Of a DNA stretch of 64,000 bases, positions 21,123-33,037 are shown one piece after another. This DNA is from Lineolata rhizophorae (lineage: Eukaryota > Ascomycota > Dothideomycetes > Lineolatales > Lineolataceae), in assembly GCA_010093515.1 (NCBI GenBank), contig MU001687.1:506070-570069 (forward strand), read 5' to 3'. The position numbers and the translations under genes were made by a program. Positions within the stretch are counted from its first letter, which is position 1. Every line of letters starts with the position of its first letter. The notes below the pieces were generated by a model. It saw only the letters and a program-made list of their open reading frames with translations. It made no database searches and was not told where the DNA came from.

Positions 21123-23960
21123 AGCTTCGCTCTATAGGCATGTGCTTGTCACCGTGCCACGGCGCGACCCCGGCCCATATGCAGGCCGGAGCTGCAGCTG
21201 CCCGCGTATCTACTACATGCGGTAGTTTATCTATGCGCGAAGAGCGCCGACGGCCAAACGCAGGCCCATAGTTTTCGTCGCGGCCGGGCGGGCGTCAGAT
21301 GCCGCCCGCCTGCTGTGGGAAAGGACAGGAATGGCACTCGCGGACGGCGATTCCGAGGTCTTGGCAACCGCGCCTCCACATGGACCCCCCCCTCCCTTCC
21401 AAATCGAGCGCGCGATCCTCGCTGCCTTGGCGAGGCGACGGACGCCCTCCACCAACACCACTGCCGCTCCATCCATCCTCCACGCCCGCGCACTCAGCCC
21501 TCGACCTGCCAGCCTGTTATCGCCGTTCCAGGGCGGCCACCTGTTCGGGGGGCCGCCGCCGCCGCGCGTGCCGGCCCCGAATTAACCCGCGCCGGCCGCT
21601 GCGCGAGGCGCTCGAAGCGGCCTGGTCCGGAGGTCGGCGACGCACGCCCGCTCCCAGCGCGTTGGGTCCATGTGCCACAAGGCGGCCTGGCGAGATCGCG
21701 ATGCCCGGCATTCAATGCTTCGCCCCCGACAGATAGCGCCCTCACGTCGAATCCCCGACGCCCCTCGGCTTGCTTTAGCCTCCCCGCTAGCTGGCTGCCT
21801 GGGCATACTTTTCCGCCGGGGCTGCACGGCGGGCCTACGTACCTGCCTGTCCTTCCCGGCAGGTCCCTCCTCTCGTCGGCTCGGGCACGTACCAGCGGGT
21901 CAAGCAGGTACCCTACCAAGGCGATTGGATTTTCGGCTGGCGGGCACGGCGGGCACGATGCCCACCTGGCTTACACATGTACATAGGCCTGGGCGATGCT
22001 GCCAAAAATACTCCGCGCACCCGCCTTCGACGCTACCGCCGCTGCGGCGGCATCCCGCCTGCCCCGCGAAGCGAGAGGGAGAAGGAGGGAGGGAGAGGCC
22101 GAAACGAAAACGGACAGCGCGCGCCGTCGGCCTATTCGTCACGCCTTCCTCTGGAATGGCCGCCGCCGGGAAGTCCACCCCGGGCAGTCCCCGCCCGGGG
22201 GCACGCCTGCCGCCAAGCCCGCGCCAGTGCCCTGCCTTGCAGGCTTCTTGCGGGTTTGCAGCGCCCCAGCCAGCCCCCAGCGCGGCCTTACCAGCAGCTG
22301 CGCGCAAGCATGTGTCCGCCCGCGCCTGCCCGCCCCTCTCTTTGAGGGGAAGGGCGCCAGTGGCCCCTTCCGTGCCGTGCCCCTCCGGTTCCTGGTTTCG
22401 GCGGAGCAACGATGCTAAGGCTTCCTGCAAGACATCCCAAGGCCAACCGTCCCTCCTCCACGCCTCTTCCAACCCCTTCCCACCCCCCGGTTGGTCGGAG
22501 CAGAGCGATGCCCCGCACCCACACCGAGACCGAGTCCCACCTACTTCCAAACCGCTGACAACGATAGGTTCGACGCTTCGCCGGCTGGTTGCACTCCGGA
22601 CGCGCCGTTTTCCTTCGCGGCCCGAATAGACTGGCGCTTGGAGCCAAGGTTCGGCAGTGGGCACACCAAGATCACAAGGCGCCTGCTACGTAGTACGCAG
22701 CAGTGCGCAATCGTCGGCTAGCTCCAACCATTTCGAGGGATGTACTCAGGTTAGGTACGTAGGCACCTGCCTGCGCATGTATCTGCATCCCGACGACTCT
22801 CTCCATTCAGAGTCCAAGCATGCCTAGCAGGAGGTGGTGGGTACCTATAGATGGGCACTAACGTTACGGAACTTGGCCCCGAAAAAAGCGCGCACGCCGG
22901 TTCCCCGCACCTCCACGGCGACGAAAGAGCAAGCTACCTAAGCAACAACCTTAGCTGGCAGGCACCCGAGTGGCCCCTCTTGGCTTCCAAAACCACCGCA
23001 CCGAGCCACGTTGGCCAGACCTTGACTTGCATCCGCCCACCGCAGATTCGCGTCGGTGGCGCCCTACCCTTGTCCCGCTATCGTCACGGCCGCGGGTGAC
23101 AAGACTGCGCGGCCCGCATCCACCTATCTTTTTCCCGCATGGCCAGTACATGATCCGTGTGTGCACTTCAATCTCCCGTGCGGAGGGCGACACTTGTTCG
23201 ACCCAAAGTGGGGCCGATTGCGGCTCTTTTACTCTCGTCCAGTCTGCGACAATCTGATTTCTGCCTTCGTTTCATGGGTCCGGGGGAGTCATTTTCCTTA
23301 TTTTTGTCCCCCTTTCCTCGCCATTTGGAAATTCACCTCCTTTCCGTTTCTCGTTTTCGTTGTTTTATTCTCGGCAAGTTTTATTCTCTGCTCTCCGAGC
23401 ATCCTGATTGAGTGGAGCACTCGATTTTTTTGATCAGGCCCCCGGTCTCCAAGATTTTTGGCCCTGTTTCCCGCAGCCTTACGACAGTCCTACATACCGG
23501 GAAGTGTCTTATCTGCACGTCGCGCGGATTACTCCGAGCGGACAATCACGCTACATAGACTATAGACCGGCACCCACGCACACACGGGACCTCGTCAGAA
23601 AGAAAATTCGGTATGCCTCCTCTTGTTCCAAGCTCTTGCCCAAGCAGAAGGCGAAACCCAATTTCCACTTCCGGCGCATATTGGGCCCCGAATGAGCGTC
23701 GAGCTGGCGCTCGTGAAAATTTACGCGGTCGTGCTCGCCCGCGTTGCCCGAATAGGTTTGTCATTCGGGAAAGTGCGAAGTCCGATGCCCCGATCTACCT
23801 GGGGCGGCACGTCTAGGCAGTCCGTCCTGCAGCAGTATCCCACCGCATTCTGGCTTGGCGGGCTGAAGAGCCGCGTTCGCCGGCCGAAAAGCCGTATGTG
23901 TGCTCGTCCTCTAGGTGCTTCTCAATAGCTTTGGTTGCAACGACACCATCAAGATCGGTA

Positions 23961-23977
23961 GGTCGGTCGGTCGGTCG
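23961..23977. repeat. GGTC tetranucleotide repeat
   Basis: Four tandem GGTC units plus one base in non-coding DNA. Confidence 0.85.
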
Positions 23978-24183
23978 TCAACGACGCGGGCTGGCGTATA
24001 CGAGTGTGCGGCGCCGACTGTCCGCTATAGCGTAGCGGATCGTGGGGACCCACTCCGAGCTACTTAAGAAAGCGGGCGGCTGCCCAAGTTCGGGCGCTTG
24101 TCCCAATTTCAACAGTCCTTAGGTTTGGAAGTGATAGGCCGCCAATAAGATCGAGAGCGGCCCGGTTCGCGCAAAGGGCACGA

Positions 24184-24627
24184 ATGCAGTTTCGACCCTT
24201 CTATTCCGCTTCGCCAATCACGGTTGATTTCCCCTCCCCGCGGAGAGTTTGCGAGAGTCGCCTCTTGCCTTCTCCTCTCTCTCATTCCTTGCATGTTTCA
24301 GAACGGCGCGACGGCGAGCGAGGGACTCGATGCCGTTCGTCCACGAAGACTGTCCCACAGGCATTCTCGCTACATAGAGACCCTACCGGTGTCGAGTCGT
24401 GGTTCAATCGTCATCTGTGCCTACCCAACCAGGGGACACACACGGGCATGACAATTGTCTTCCATGGCCGCCCGACATCGGACGTCTACGATATTGGGTG
24501 TAATACGAAAGATCAACACAGCAGTGACCGCGATGGACAAACATTTGAGACGGTCCCCAGCGCGGACGGAATTATTTTAAATGACTGGGCCTACACTTTG
24601 GTGGTTCAAGAGGGTGACCTAGACTAG
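24184..24627 (+). CDS. Possible orphan ORF, 147 aa
   Basis: An ATG-started frame of 147 codons in otherwise gene-free DNA; no family recognised. The C-terminal half (GMTIVFHGRPTSDVYDIG, TVPSADGIILNDWAYTLVV) looks like soluble protein, the N-terminal half is basic and Ser-rich. Third positions are only weakly GC-biased compared with the certain genes in this window, which argues against strong coding selection. It may be an orphan gene, a relic or chance. Confidence 0.22.
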   Translation: MQFRPFYSASPITVDFPSPRRVCESRLLPSPLSHSLHVSERRDGERGTRCRSSTKTVPQAFSLHRDPTGVESWFNRHLCLPNQGTHTGMTIVFHGRPTSDVYDIGCNTKDQHSSDRDGQTFETVPSADGIILNDWAYTLVVQEGDLD

Positions 24628-26775
24628 CGGAAGGGAAGGGCACCGACTCAGGGATAGGCGCGAGGCGGTGGGTGCGAAGGAGGAAAAAACCAAGAAAAAA
24701 AAAAACCGCCCCCGCCTCCCCTACAAGATACGATCGCTTGCCTTTCTTATTTTCTTTTCCACCGGCTGCGCGGATATAGCTATACACCGCAAGCACGGGC
24801 GCGTTCCCGAGTCCGGCTCTAATCGCAGGCAGTTACACTCGGCATCACTGTCGTTGGATTTGGCACCGTTCAGTCTAACCCGACACCTCCCACCGGCGGC
24901 GTCGCCAGCGCTTCCTATTGGCCCACCTCCTGTTTTAGTCGCATATTGAGTAGGACGCTCGAGGCGATTGTCGACCACGGCTTCCTAAAGAGCACTGGCG
25001 GTACATAGCTATGGACGGTGAGAAGGTTGGGCACGCACTTGGCCATCTTCGCGTTTCCCGTTTTTTTTTTCTTCTCTAGTTGCCTTCTTTTTTATTGGGG
25101 GGTTTTCCTTGTTTTCGGCGCCGTCCGCGCAGCGCCGCAAGCCGCCCTAGTTTCGACCATGCATGCAGGGCTCCGGAACACCACGCACACGGGGCGTTTG
25201 CGCACCCTTTTACGCACCGGGTGGCTGCTGCTGCCGCCGCCGCTACTGCTGCTGCTGGCTGCCTCTTATCTACGTATCTGGTTGGATCCGTTGCATGCAG
25301 TCCAGTTTGCAGGCAGCCAGTTCTGCATCGAAGGAGACTAGCGCCGATGACTTTGCACTGCCACGTCCCCGCTACTAGATAGGTTAGAATTGACGGCTAG
25401 GCGGAGGGGCAGAAAATGTGATTAGCCTCACGACAGCAGGGGAGGGGGGCAAAAATAGGAGGGCAAGAGAAGGGAATACTCGCATACTTAACCGTATGGC
25501 TATCCTCTAACTTACCCTTTACGAACATTTAGGAATTGGATACACTTTCCTCAATTCAAGCCCGGTGTTATGAAGCTTCGAGCGAGCGTCCGTCCTAGCG
25601 AGATTTGTCAACACGGACAACGTGGGATGGAAGTGGTGTATAGTTGGATGCTTTTAATGGCCGCTCGGCCGCGGGCGTGCGAGCTGTCTGTCGTTCACGG
25701 TGCCGACGAGAGTCCAGACCAGAAGGCTACCGCCGTCTCGTGACGGAAACTGACCGGAATTGGTGCTTCCAGGTGACTTACTTGTTGGTTGATGTACGCT
25801 ATCGATGCCGCTATGTCGACGCTAAAGTGTTCCGTGCAGGATCGGTCAGGCCGTGAGGGAGGGCTGGGAGACATTGCTTGCTGGTGGAGAGCGTTGAGCG
25901 AATGGTCGGGCGAGTGCAAGGCCGGGCTAGGCTGTAGATACGGGGGACTTGGTGGGCGTCGCCCAGCCTGTACGTCTGGGGTCGGTTGCCGTGTGCCCGG
26001 GCTTTCTCGTCGCTTGTGACTTGGGTGCCGCAAAGTAGCAGGTAGAAGGTGCTGGCTAAGCGGCCCCCTTGCGCGTGAGGTTTACGGCCGTAGGTATACA
26101 CAGAGCAAATTCCATAAAAGGTAAACCATCAGCGTGCGAAGCGCACATAGGCGACAGCCTCGTCATCGCGAAGGAGAGGGAGACACTGCACTGAATGGTG
26201 CCTATGGGGGACGTAGTACCGGCGGGCTAGATACTCCCTGCACCCTTTTGCCCCCCTTAGCCGACCCGTCGGCCTCGCCATCTCAACAGTCTGCCTCTCC
26301 TCGGCGGTTTGTCGCGCTTTCCAGAGGCCTTGAGCCTCGTTCAGCTAGACACGCTCGACTAAGCAGTGCCCCTTACTCTGTTCAATTCGAGCCGGAGTCT
26401 GCCTATTGACTCTCAAACGAACTCACTGACGCAAAAGGCCAGACAACGCCCGCTTGTCTTCCATGGACGCCGTCGAACTTTGGGTTCCGCGACTAGGTCG
26501 TCCATAGGCAGCTCAAAACGAGCCTAAGCCTGCGGGCTACATGGCGGCCTTAGCCTTGCTTTCGCGGTTTAGGCGGGCTTGTTGTCCACACTCTTCTCTA
26601 CGCGACTTTGAACGACCTCACTCATCGCGCCTCCCATGCGTCGTCGTCGCGCGCCCGGCCGCACTCGCTCCCCTAGCTAGAGGCGTCACGCCGGCGCAGT
26701 GCATTGCGATGAGTGTTCGAATGGATTTGATGGGAACGGATAGGACAGAACAGATACTCCCGGCCAACCAGCTAA
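24628..26775. other. Gene-poor stretch, middle part
   Basis: No supported gene. Mixed composition with short A-runs near 24685-24705 and CTG-rich bases at 25226-25260. Nothing recognisable as an RNA gene or mobile element. Confidence 0.45.
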
Positions 26776-27277
26776 CCAACTAACCAGCCAGTCAACAACC
26801 GACACTCCAGCCTCCTCCTCTCTTTCCCAGCAACCGGAACCGCCCCTCTATGCAGCACAAAGGCCATCGTCCACGACGGCGCCCATCTCGCCATCCCTAC
26901 CCAGCGCCGACCCACACCCCGCCGTTTCGCCGTCCGCCACGTCGACCGCGTCCCGCTCCCTCCCCGTCCCGTCCCGTACCGCTCCATCCGACCCAGACCC
27001 ACCCCCCCAGCGCCCTCACCTCCCAATCTCGACCCGCAAACGCGCCTCCTCGCCTCGACGCCCCGCACCGCAGCACCCCCTCGCCAGCACACCCCAACCC
27101 CAGCCCCCCCATTTGCCTCTCCCCTTCGCGCGCCGCGTCCTGCCCCACCGCGCCGCATGCGTCGCTCCTCGCTCCCCGTCGGGGTCTTCCCCCCGGCCGG
27201 GCCCCGCGGCGCGCCGGCCGCCGCTGCACGTCTGGCTGCGGCCCTGCGCGGCGCTGCTGCCTTGTCGGGCGCCTAGG
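26776..27277 (+). CDS. Possible coding segment without a visible start
   Basis: A frame open from 26776 to a TAG at 27277, without an ATG near its left end. Third positions are nearly all C or G and second positions much less so, which is the pattern of this organism's genes. It would encode KAIVHDGAHLAIPTQRRP, then a Pro/Arg-rich stretch and an Ala-rich end. A possible acceptor (TTTCCCAG at 26823-26830) with CTAAC-like branch sites about 55 nt upstream suggests it may be a terminal exon, but no upstream exon was found. The C-rich strand bias of the whole region could mimic the coding signal. Confidence 0.25.
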
Positions 27278-28482
27278 CGGTGGGCGGGCTGGTTGCGGCG
27301 ATGGGCGGGCGCGTGTGGATGGTTCGGGATGGGTGGGACGGCGCGGCGCGGCGCGGCGCGGCCGGGCGCGGCTGGGTGCGAGGTGCATTGTGGGGTCTGT
27401 TGGATATGGTGCTAGCTTGGGTGCCTGGGCTGGGGGCCGAAGGGGAGAGGGGGGGAGTGCGGCACGTTGTGCGGTGTCGGGGGTTGGTGGGATGTATAGG
27501 GGCGGGGAAAGAGAGGGGGCTCGATGTGTTTGTTTGGGTGGGCTGGAGGGGGTTGTTGTGGGGCTTGGAGAGAAGTAGGTCTAACGGAGTAGAGAGAGGG
27601 TAGTTAGTCTGTTGGTAGAGGTACATATTGGGAGGGGGTGAGGTGGGTGGATAGGTAGGTATCGTGGTTCGATCGAATTTGATGAGACCAGCCGGCTTTT
27701 CTGTTTGTGCTGTCGCCTATTGTGCATATATCGTGTTTGTGTGCCCGCGCGAAACTCAACGCTTAGTCTGGCTTGCTTGCTGCCGCTGTGAAGGTCGTAC
27801 GGTTGGGGCTGAGTGTGTGTCCATATAGTTGTGAGTGGGTCTCTGACTTTTCTTTGTCTGTTGGGAAGATGAACTGACTATATCGTGCATTATTCAGACT
27901 GAGCCGAACACATTCACTTGCTTCACTCTACTCGCGAATGACGGAATCCGACCCACACCACTTATCGCTCACTACTTCAGGCTCGGGAGATTGAGATGCC
28001 TACTCCTGGGTACGACCTCGTACGCTACGCTTTCTGGGGTTCATAGCCTCAGTGCAACCTCGATTCAAAGCAACACCGTTCACTTCCAATAACGAAGCTA
28101 TGAGGTGGTGTGGTGGAATACGACGATCTACGGGGTACTATATACCCGAAGAGGTTGTGAATGGTACAATCGACCTTTGGTGGAATACATGAAATGCAGA
28201 CACCAGGATGTTTCTTTAGGCTTGGCTATAGAGGGGCATTATCAACGGAGCTGCGTGAGCATACCTGTTTGGCAGAGAAGTTGCGACAGAACAACCTAAG
28301 AACAGTCAAAAGAACATTGATGGACTCGCCCGCAAGTCATTTCAGTGCCATCACACGGTATTTCCAATCGTCCTTACTAAACCTTCTTGGAACTAACGTC
28401 ATAAATCATTGTCGAACCCACATGATATGTTGGAATAGGTAAGTAAGTTTCTTTTGCCAACATTACAATAACAGTACAGTTG
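27278..28482. other. Gene-poor stretch, right part
   Basis: Bases 27278-27600 are very G-rich on the plus strand, including GGCGC repeats near 27340-27360. From about 27650 the composition is AT-balanced. A 93-codon ATG frame at 28161-28442 has no coding bias and is not called. Confidence 0.45.
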
Positions 28483-28959
28483 CTAATAGTCCCTCAACAA
28501 GCTCTGGATCTCCAATTTGGACTCAAGGATCAAACTGACCACGCAGCCATATACCAAACACCCAGATACCCCCCAACCGAAACATCCCTCCAAACTCACC
28601 ACCGCACCCCTTCCAATACCCACCAAGCCCCAGTCCCCGCTCCTCCTCACCTCTCCCCCCTCTCTCCCCCCATCCACCCCCTCCCATCCTCCTCTCCTCC
28701 CATGCCCCGCGTTCTTGACCCCCTTGGCGATATCACTCCCGCCGTTCTCGATCCCGGTGGCCGCGTCCGCGATGCCGCGGCCGACGCCGCGCCCCGCGCT
28801 ACCGGCCGCGCCCTCGACCGTCTCGCCCAGCCCGCGCCCCGCCGCGCCCACCACCCCGCCCACCGTGTTGGTCAGCCCGCCCACCGTGTTGCCCACCGTC
28901 GACGTCACGAACTTGACCCCCGAGCTGAGGCCCGAGTCGGAGTTGTTGCCGACGGGCAT
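28483..28959 (-). CDS. Small glycine-zipper-like fungal protein
   Basis: A short Gly/Ala/Thr-rich protein starting at 28959 (MPVGNNSDSGLSSGVKFV). It repeats hydrophobic Gly-spaced heptad-like units: VGNTVGGLTNTVGGVVGAAG, then GRGLGETVEGAAGSAGRGVG, GIADAATGIENGG and IAKGVKNAG. Small abundant proteins of this kind are common in Pezizomycotina and resemble LEA or glycine-zipper proteins; no function is established. The frame stays open to 28483, but after residue 84 the sequence turns into Gly/Arg-rich low complexity, so the true C-terminus probably ends earlier or is reached through an unrecognised intron. There is no signal peptide. A TATA box lies about 250 nt upstream. Confidence 0.65.
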   Translation of the reverse strand: MPVGNNSDSGLSSGVKFVTSTVGNTVGGLTNTVGGVVGAAGRGLGETVEGAAGSAGRGVGRGIADAATGIENGGSDIAKGVKNAGHGRRGGWEGVDGGREGGEVRRSGDWGLVGIGRGAVVSLEGCFGWGVSGCLVYGCVVSLILESKLEIQSLLRDY

Positions 28960-30459
28960 GGCGGGGGTGTGTGCGCAGGGTGGGGTGGGGCGGGGAGAGG
29001 ATGAGCGGGATGGGTTGGAGGATGGGAGGCAGTGGGCGAGTGATGGTATGTCACTGAGAGCTTGGGTGACTGTGCAGAGGACCCGGCTTGGCTGCGGCGT
29101 CGGCGGATCCGGAGAATTCTCGCTTGCCTTGCGCGATACTGATGCTTGCGGTTGGTGTGCGTGAGGTGAGGAACGGGCTGCTACGAGGACGGCGCTCCGG
29201 CGCCTGGAATTTATAGGAGCGGTGATCGTCCCGGGGCGCCTGCCTCGTGGCCGGTGACGTCATTGCCCCGAGCAAGATTGGCGTCTCTGCGTTACGGCCT
29301 ACGCCGGCCGGGATCGCGGCCGCGCGAACTTGTTATTGGCCCAGGGCTTTTTATCCCGAGTGCTTTTCGATTGGTGGCTTTTTCTGCGGGGTCACTCGTT
29401 TTATGAAGGAGTGAGGATGCTGTGTTTCAGGTTGCGGCTTCGAGAAGCGTCTATGCTTCTCGTTGGAACATACGTCATCAAGCAATAGTGAAAGTGAAGA
29501 ACTAAAACCTCCCTCTACCAGTAGTATGTGTGTGATGGCACAAGAGTATTCGCCCTCAATCGCATTTCCAAGGCTCTTGAACCATGTGTGATTCAGGACA
29601 ACGCTAAAGCATCCCGCATATTCCGTTATTTCGGCAGACAAGTCTCCGCCGCTGCACGCCACCGCAACACTTCTTCCAAGAGTCCTTGAAATAACAAGAA
29701 AACAACGCCGCTCATCTGATATTCCGGATTAAAACTACACTTTATGCGGGGCTAGTACTACCGGCGTAGGCATTACGCGAGCCGAATCGATCAGAGATAA
29801 AAGTAAAACGAGGGTATCGGAGCTTTTCCTACAATGGTAGCAAAGCCTCTTTGGTGCTGTAACAGAGGGAAACGAGGGTAGAGAAATAGAAGAAATGGAA
29901 CAGAGGGAAAAAAAGAAAAAAAATTGAAAGGGAAATCTTTGCCGCTTGACTTCATTTCTTCTTCATGCGGAGCCTTGTTCTGTTGTAGTAAGTAGCAGCA
30001 TGATAAAATGGGGTAAAAGGCGCGCCGCGAAAGCTCGACCAAAAGCCACAGATAGAAACAAAGTTGAAAATATTTTTTTTCTTTTGAATTTCAGAAGAGC
30101 CGTCAAGCGCGGAGCTAGCCGCGCATTCCCCGTTCTTACCCTACCCGAAACGACCAGCAATAAGCGTTCACGAGCACTGCCCGGAATATGATGCCTTTTC
30201 TGCCCCACTCCCCACCTTCCCAACTTCCAATTCCGCGCAACAACCAGACAAAAAAAAAAAATGACGTACCCAAAGAAAACATGCAGTTCTCGTTCCAGAC
30301 GGACGCGGATGGACTAACCAGAGTCAAACAAGGGCCGAAGAAACCGGACCGCCGAAACCGTAGACACATGGCAAAAAAAAAAGACATCAAACCGTCGAAC
30401 TCGCTTCATTCATACAAAAAAACAACCCACAACAACCCATCCCCAACCCAACAACACGC
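28960..30459. other. Intergenic, 1.5 kb
   Basis: Holds the promoter of the small glycine-rich gene and the 3' flank of the large membrane-protein gene. It is A-rich on the plus strand at 29905-29935 and 30249-30260. No gene is supported. Confidence 0.5.
29209..29215 (-). promoter_or_regulatory. TATA box of the glycine-zipper-like gene
   Basis: The minus strand reads TATAAAT about 250 nt before the ATG at 28959, a normal distance for a fungal promoter with a leader. Confidence 0.45.
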
Positions 30460-32995
30460 TCACAGCGCCCTCGGCCCGCCTCCGGCGCCCAAACCCGCCC
30501 CATACCCCGGCATCTTGACATCGCCCAGCACCCCGCTACTCTTCCTATACCAGGAAACCCTCTCCCTCCTCTCCAGCTCGCCCTCCTCTTCCCTAACCTC
30601 GTCATCCCTCCACCTATTCCCCGCCCCCGCCACGCCCAGCGCCCCCGCCGAGCTCTTCCGGCTATGCCTCACGCCCGCGCCGGCGCTGGCCCCGCCCGCC
30701 TCCCCGCCCGACACCCGCACGTCGCGCCTCGCGCCCACCGCCCCGTACCCCAGCACCTCGGGCCTGTCCAGGTCGAACGGGTCCGACTTGCCCCTCGTCG
30801 CGCGGCTGGTCCTGCTCCCGTTGCTCGCCGACGTGTTGCTGCGGCCGACGCCGACGCCGACGCCGGCGCCCCCGGCCGCGTACGCCCCCGGCATCGCGCC
30901 GTACACGCTGCTGCTGCGGCGCGGCACCACGAGGCCGGCGCCACCGGCGCCACCGGCGGCGCCGCCGGCCAGGAACATGCTGGCCGGCTGGGCGACGTCG
31001 TCGACGGGGGCGCCGTTGCCGAACGGGTTGCTGAAGAGCGGGTGCGGGTGGGCGGCCGAGTCGCGGACGCGCGGGGTCGAGTAGCCGCTGGCGGGGGCGG
31101 GTCTGGAGCCGGCGGGCGTGCGTCTGCCGCCTCTGGCGGCGGCGGCGGCGCGGCTCGTGTGGCCGTGGCCGTAGCCGTAGCCGGAGTCCGAGTCGGACAG
31201 CGCCGAGACGCCGTCATCGTCGTCGTCGCCCGACGAGCTCGTGCTGTAGGTGCTAGAGCGCGATCCGACCGACGAGATGGACACGGGGCGCGACGACGCC
31301 GGGTTGGCGGCGCCGGGCGCCGCGTGCGGCGACGCGGCGCGGCTGCCGATGACGACGCCCACGACGCCCATGCCGACCTCGGCCCCGTCCGACATGATGC
31401 GGCCGCTGCCTTTCCTGCCCGGGCCTCCGCCCGGCACCGCAGCCGTAGTCGCAGCCGCGGCCCCAGCGCCACTCCCAGCGTTCCCGCTCCCCCTGCCGCC
31501 ACTACCACCACCGCCAGCAGCGGCGACCCCGCTGCCACCCAGCCCCTCCAGCCACGCCAGCGGCGCCGGCTTCACGTCGGCCCAGTGGTCCGCGAACGGG
31601 TCCGGGGCCGCGGGCGCGGCGCCGGGTCGGCGCGTGAAGGCCGCCGTCGGCGGCGGCGGGTCGACGAAGGGGTTGAGCGCCGGCGGCGGGCCCGAGCCCG
31701 AGCCCGCCGAGGAGGTGCTGCTGATGGTGGTGGCGGGGCCGCCGCGGCGGTGCTGCTGGTGCTGATGCTGTTTGGCGGCGGCTGCGGCGGCCGGGCCGGC
31801 GCGCGGGTCCGCGGGGCAGCCGCCGTGCGAGGGTGCCGCCTTGGGCGACGCGGGGGCGCGCTGCTGGCCGGCGAGCCCGACGGCCAGCGGCGACGGCAGC
31901 AGCGACGGGTTCGCCGACATGGGCGTGCGCGTGACCGCCGCCTGGGGCGGCGCCAGCGAGTCGCGGAAGGGGCTGTCGGCGTCGGCGTCGGCGGCTGAGC
32001 CGTTCGGCTTGAAGAGCGGCGAGAAGGCGCCCGAGGGCATCGGCCCCGAGAGGCGCGACGGGAAGGCGCTGAGGCGGCCGGACCGGCTGCGCCGCGTGTA
32101 CGTGTCGGCAATGGGGTGGTGATGGTGGCCGCCGCCGCCGCCGCCGCCGCCGGCCCCGGTGGGCCCGCTGATGGTGACGGGCGAGGCGGGCCTGCTGCCG
32201 TCCTGCTCGTCAGGGCGGCCGCCCAAGGCGAACAGGGCCGGGAGCCGGGTGGGCGCCAGCCGCACCGCGAAGCCTTGCAGGCGCTGGCCGAGCGTGGGCG
32301 TCGCTTCGGGGTCGTCCATCTGGCTGAAGCGCAGCCGGCGCGGCGACAGGGCGGCATACTGGCGCCGGCCGCCTTGCTGCTCGAGGAACTGCGAGTTGCC
32401 GCGGTCCATGTTGACGCCGCCGGTGGATGAGGACGACGACGATGAAGGCGAGGCCGAGCGCGAGCCCCCCGTGGGGAAGAACTTGAAGGCGAGCGCCGAG
32501 GCCATGCTAGGCAGCCGGCCGGCTGTCTCCTTGGCGCGCGACATGAGGCCGCGGCTGTCCGAGCCGTCGTCGTCGGCCTCAATGTAGGAGGAATTGGAGT
32601 TCATGACGCCACCGCCACCGCCACCGCCGCCGCCGCCGTCGTTATCGGAACCCTGCGCCGCGGTCGCACGCTTCTCGTCGAAGCGCTGCTTCCAGCCGCG
32701 CGCGGCGTCGGCGATCCTGCGCCGGCGGGTGCAGAGCAGGATGACGAGGCCGATGGCGGCGAGCCCAAGCAGGGTGCCGACGACGGTGCCGGCGATCTGG
32801 CCGCCCGAGAAGCCCGTCGGGGGCGCCACGCTCGGGCTGTTGGTGTCGGGCAGGCTGGTGGCCGAGACGCTGGCGGTGGCGGCGGCGGTGGCGGTGAGGC
32901 CGGGACCGGCGCCGGGGCCGGCCGGGTCGCCGGCGCCGCCGAAGGCGTTGTTGCCCGATGGGGGCATGGACATGGTCGGCATGGCGTCGGCGGTA

Positions 32996-33037
<42 letters not shown>

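Larger units (their letters stand above)
18557..24183. other. Gene-poor GC-rich stretch, left part
   Basis: No gene could be supported over 5.6 kb. Up to about 20200 lies the upstream region of the RRM gene, purine-rich on the plus strand. Between 20200 and 22700 long frames are open on all strands, as expected of DNA this GC-rich, but none has a domain, good start or splice structure. Repeats present are (TG)8 at 21107-21122, a GGTC run at 23961-23977, and a CTACGTAG palindrome at 22686. From 23100 the base composition becomes more balanced. Long untranslated leaders or non-coding RNAs could be hidden here. Confidence 0.5.

Noticed and set aside
20198-22664. Overlapping long frames on both strands in the gene-poor stretch
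   Set aside because: Several frames are open at once because of high GC; none has a credible start, splice structure or domain.
30664-31998. Plus-strand frame of 444 codons opposite the large membrane protein
   Set aside because: An antisense shadow of Gly/Ala/Ser codons; Arg/Ala/Gly-rich nonsense composition.
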